From assembly GCA_013360875.1 (NCBI GenBank), contig JABWAU010000011.1, positions 1 through 52,031 of the forward strand: a stretch of DNA of 52,031 nt, in the 5' to 3' direction. Of the stretch, positions 50,957 through 52,031 are shown one piece after another (the first letter of the stretch is position 1; each line of letters begins with the position of its first letter). Under the pieces are notes generated by a model that had not been told where the DNA came from, made no database searches, and saw only the letters and a program-made list of their open reading frames with translations. Made by a program: the position numbers and the translations under genes. This stretch comes from Anaerolineales bacterium (GTDB lineage: Bacteria > Chloroflexota > Anaerolineae > Anaerolineales > Villigracilaceae).

Positions 50957-51508
50957 TCAGGAGCATAGTGAATGCCACGGTGGTCGCTTAGCAATCACCA
51001 CTCCATAAATGGGGCAATCCGGCGTATGAGCACCGGGAAGGTATCCGGTGCTCATTAGAAATTCTTTGACGATTTCCCTGCCTGTAAAAATGAAGTTGCG
51101 TTTGAACAATACAGCCCACTTCTCCAAAGTTTGGGGATGATGACGATCCAGCCAAGCCTTGAAGGATCCATATTCGTTCCGCAAGTTTTGGATGCGACGT
51201 GCATTCTCAATCGCCGCATTCACTTTCAGTCGATTCCGAATTATGCCAGGATCGCTGAGCAATCGGACTCGATCTGTTTCATCATATGATGCGACTTTGT
51301 CGATATCAAACTGACTATATGCAGAACGGAATTTATCGGCTTTTTTCAAAATCGTGATCCACGAAAGCCCCGCCTGATTAATCTCCAAAATGAAACGCTC
51401 GAAAAGCAGGTTGTCGTCCCTGAGGGGAAAACCATACTGTGTATCGTGGTAGACCCGATTATAAGTATCCTCAGGGTGAGAGTTGCAGTAGTCACAATAA
51501 GTGGTCAT
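50957..51508 (-). CDS. tag: DNA-3-methyladenine glycosylase I
   Basis: The 183-residue protein matches TagI. The zinc ligands are the early Cys in Y-C-D-Y-C and the C-terminal His and Cys in G-A-H-T-P-D-C-P. It also has Y-H-D-T-Q-Y-G-F-P-L and F-E-R-F-I-L-E-I-N-Q-A-G-L-S-W with the conserved Glu and Trp. It removes 3-methyladenine from alkylated DNA. The base composition is visibly more A+T-rich than its neighbours, and a remnant of another tag lies directly downstream. This suggests acquisition by transfer. Confidence 0.92.
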   Translation of the reverse strand: MTTYCDYCNSHPEDTYNRVYHDTQYGFPLRDDNLLFERFILEINQAGLSWITILKKADKFRSAYSQFDIDKVASYDETDRVRLLSDPGIIRNRLKVNAAIENARRIQNLRNEYGSFKAWLDRHHPQTLEKWAVLFKRNFIFTGREIVKEFLMSTGYLPGAHTPDCPIYGVVIAKRPPWHSLCS

Positions 51509-51600
51509 GCTGATATTTTACTATCCCCTTCAAAATAATGCGGGACCGGGACTCATATACAATCAGTACGTTGTATCCCAAAATTGTTGCATTCCATCTT

Positions 51601-51731
51601 GATTATCAGTACTTCATGAAAGCGCGTATTTGGCGCTCTCCCCTGGCACCGCCCGCCAGGGCAGATGTACCGCCAGATTTTCGCTAGAGAGCGAAAATTG
51701 CGCGGCGTTTTCGTGATCTACTGATTATGAC
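51601..51731. mobile_element. MITE-like palindromic element
   Basis: GATTATCAGTACTTCATGAA (51601-51620) runs on to AAAGCG. Its imperfect inverted copy, CGTTTTCGTGATCTACTGAT continuing to TATGAC, lies at 51706-51731; about 18 of 24 bases agree. Inside are three further hairpins: AGCGC/GGCGCT (51621-51637), CCTGGC/GCCAGG (51642-51660) and ATTTTCGCT/AGCGAAAAT (51677-51698, perfect 9 bp). There is no coding frame. The rest of 51509-51862 shows nothing else recognisable. Confidence 0.5.
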
Positions 51732-51862
51732 TCTGAAATTGTGAAACAGGCCAGGTACGAGCGGCAAACATTATTCAGTCTTGAGAATCCAAGACTTGCA
51801 GATATAACGCTTGGACGGAAAAGGCGAGTAAGAAACTTTGCTACCGACGAGACCTCTGTTCG

Positions 51863-52031
51863 CTAGTCCCATTTAGCCAGCGCCATGTTGTCACAAGGGA
51901 ACTCGGCGGCGGCGCTGACCCCCAGGATGGGTAGAACGTCGGTGACGTGATGCAAGCAGCAGGCGACCATTGCCGTGACGGAGGTGCCGCCGCTCGTTCC
52001 CATCATTGCCGCCGCATGACCTGTGGATGTG
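51863..52031 (-). CDS. Membrane protein fragment with a Cys-Cys-x-His-His motif, partial
   Basis: A frame enters from the right edge and runs 55 codons to TAG at 51863. It reads M-M-G-T-S-G-G-T-S-V-T-A-M-V-A-C-C-L-H-H-V-T-D-V-L-P-I-L-G-V (split here), which is typical of a membrane segment with a possible metal site (C-C-L-H-H). After S-A-A-A-E-F the hydrophobic character stops and a short odd tail (P-C-D-N-M-A-L-A-K-W-D) leads to the stop, so the gene may have been cut there. The family was not identified. Confidence 0.5.
   Translation of the reverse strand, partial: TSTGHAAAMMGTSGGTSVTAMVACCLHHVTDVLPILGVSAAAEFPCDNMALAKWD

Noticed and set aside
1-52031. tRNA or rRNA genes
   Set aside because: No cloverleaf with a T-loop GTTCGA core and no conserved rRNA segments were noticed on either strand; a tRNAscan-SE run would settle it.

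Overview
The window (about 52 kb, roughly 55-58% GC) reads as chromosomal DNA of a bacterium, most consistent with the class Anaerolineae of the phylum Chloroflexota. This rests on gene content: a VorB-type 2-oxoacid:ferredoxin oxidoreductase, a bacterial cyclic 2,3-diphosphoglycerate synthetase homologue, a fused two-domain ABC permease with an AAA-associated ATPase, Asp-box and Gmad2-like lipoproteins, a GxxExxY protein, and many short palindromic repeats between genes. The assignment is an inference; no rRNA, tRNA or CRISPR array was found.

Layout. 1-620: the start of a YdjM-like membrane hydrolase, cut by the left edge. 794-5743: a four-gene sensory operon (TPR membrane protein, PAS histidine kinase, receiver protein, unknown membrane protein), driven by a promoter whose -35/-10 spacer contains a 17-bp palindrome and closed by a terminator. 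5750-11516: a minus-strand group with a PspC protein, methyltransferase, GT4 glycosyltransferase, a divergent pterin-synthase-like protein, a K+/H+ antiporter, an MDR dehydrogenase and a small membrane gene broken by an in-frame TAG. 11578-13686: PlsC-like acyltransferase, ClpS and an aldo/keto reductase. 13703-16654: the four-subunit ferredoxin oxidoreductase operon. 16929-21413: thiolase, two overlapping lipoprotein genes, a CBS protein and an RNase H. 21496-28371: DUF503, HIT protein, FolC, Lon, SDR and an M24 peptidase.

28488-28943 is a GxxExxY gene between direct repeats, followed by a GT87-like membrane protein, ArgS and the cDPG-synthetase homologue. 33826-37307 is a minus-strand operon of an FHA protein and two histidine kinases. 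37655-43086 runs ObgE, an ABC transporter without a binding protein, a small membrane protein and a DedA protein. The malic enzyme/phosphotransacetylase gene follows on the minus strand. A 570-bp region with an unidentified, strongly structured sequence lies before recX-rny. The right end holds a metallo-hydrolase/MFS/esterase operon, the frameshifted tail of an old tag gene next to an apparently foreign intact tag gene, a MITE-like palindromic element, and a truncated membrane gene.

How the parts fit. The oxidoreductase, thiolase, malic enzyme and aldo/keto reductase point to ferredoxin-linked metabolism of 2-oxoacids and acyl-CoA. Two separate histidine-kinase operons and the ClpS/Lon pair indicate much regulation. 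Several genes (folC, argS, obgE, DUF503, the esterase) lack a Shine-Dalgarno sequence and have a -10 box 6-9 bases before the ATG, which suggests leaderless mRNAs. At least five families of short inverted repeats fill the intergenic spaces, and some have been absorbed into coding sequence (folC C-terminus, an argS linker, the GxxExxY C-terminus).
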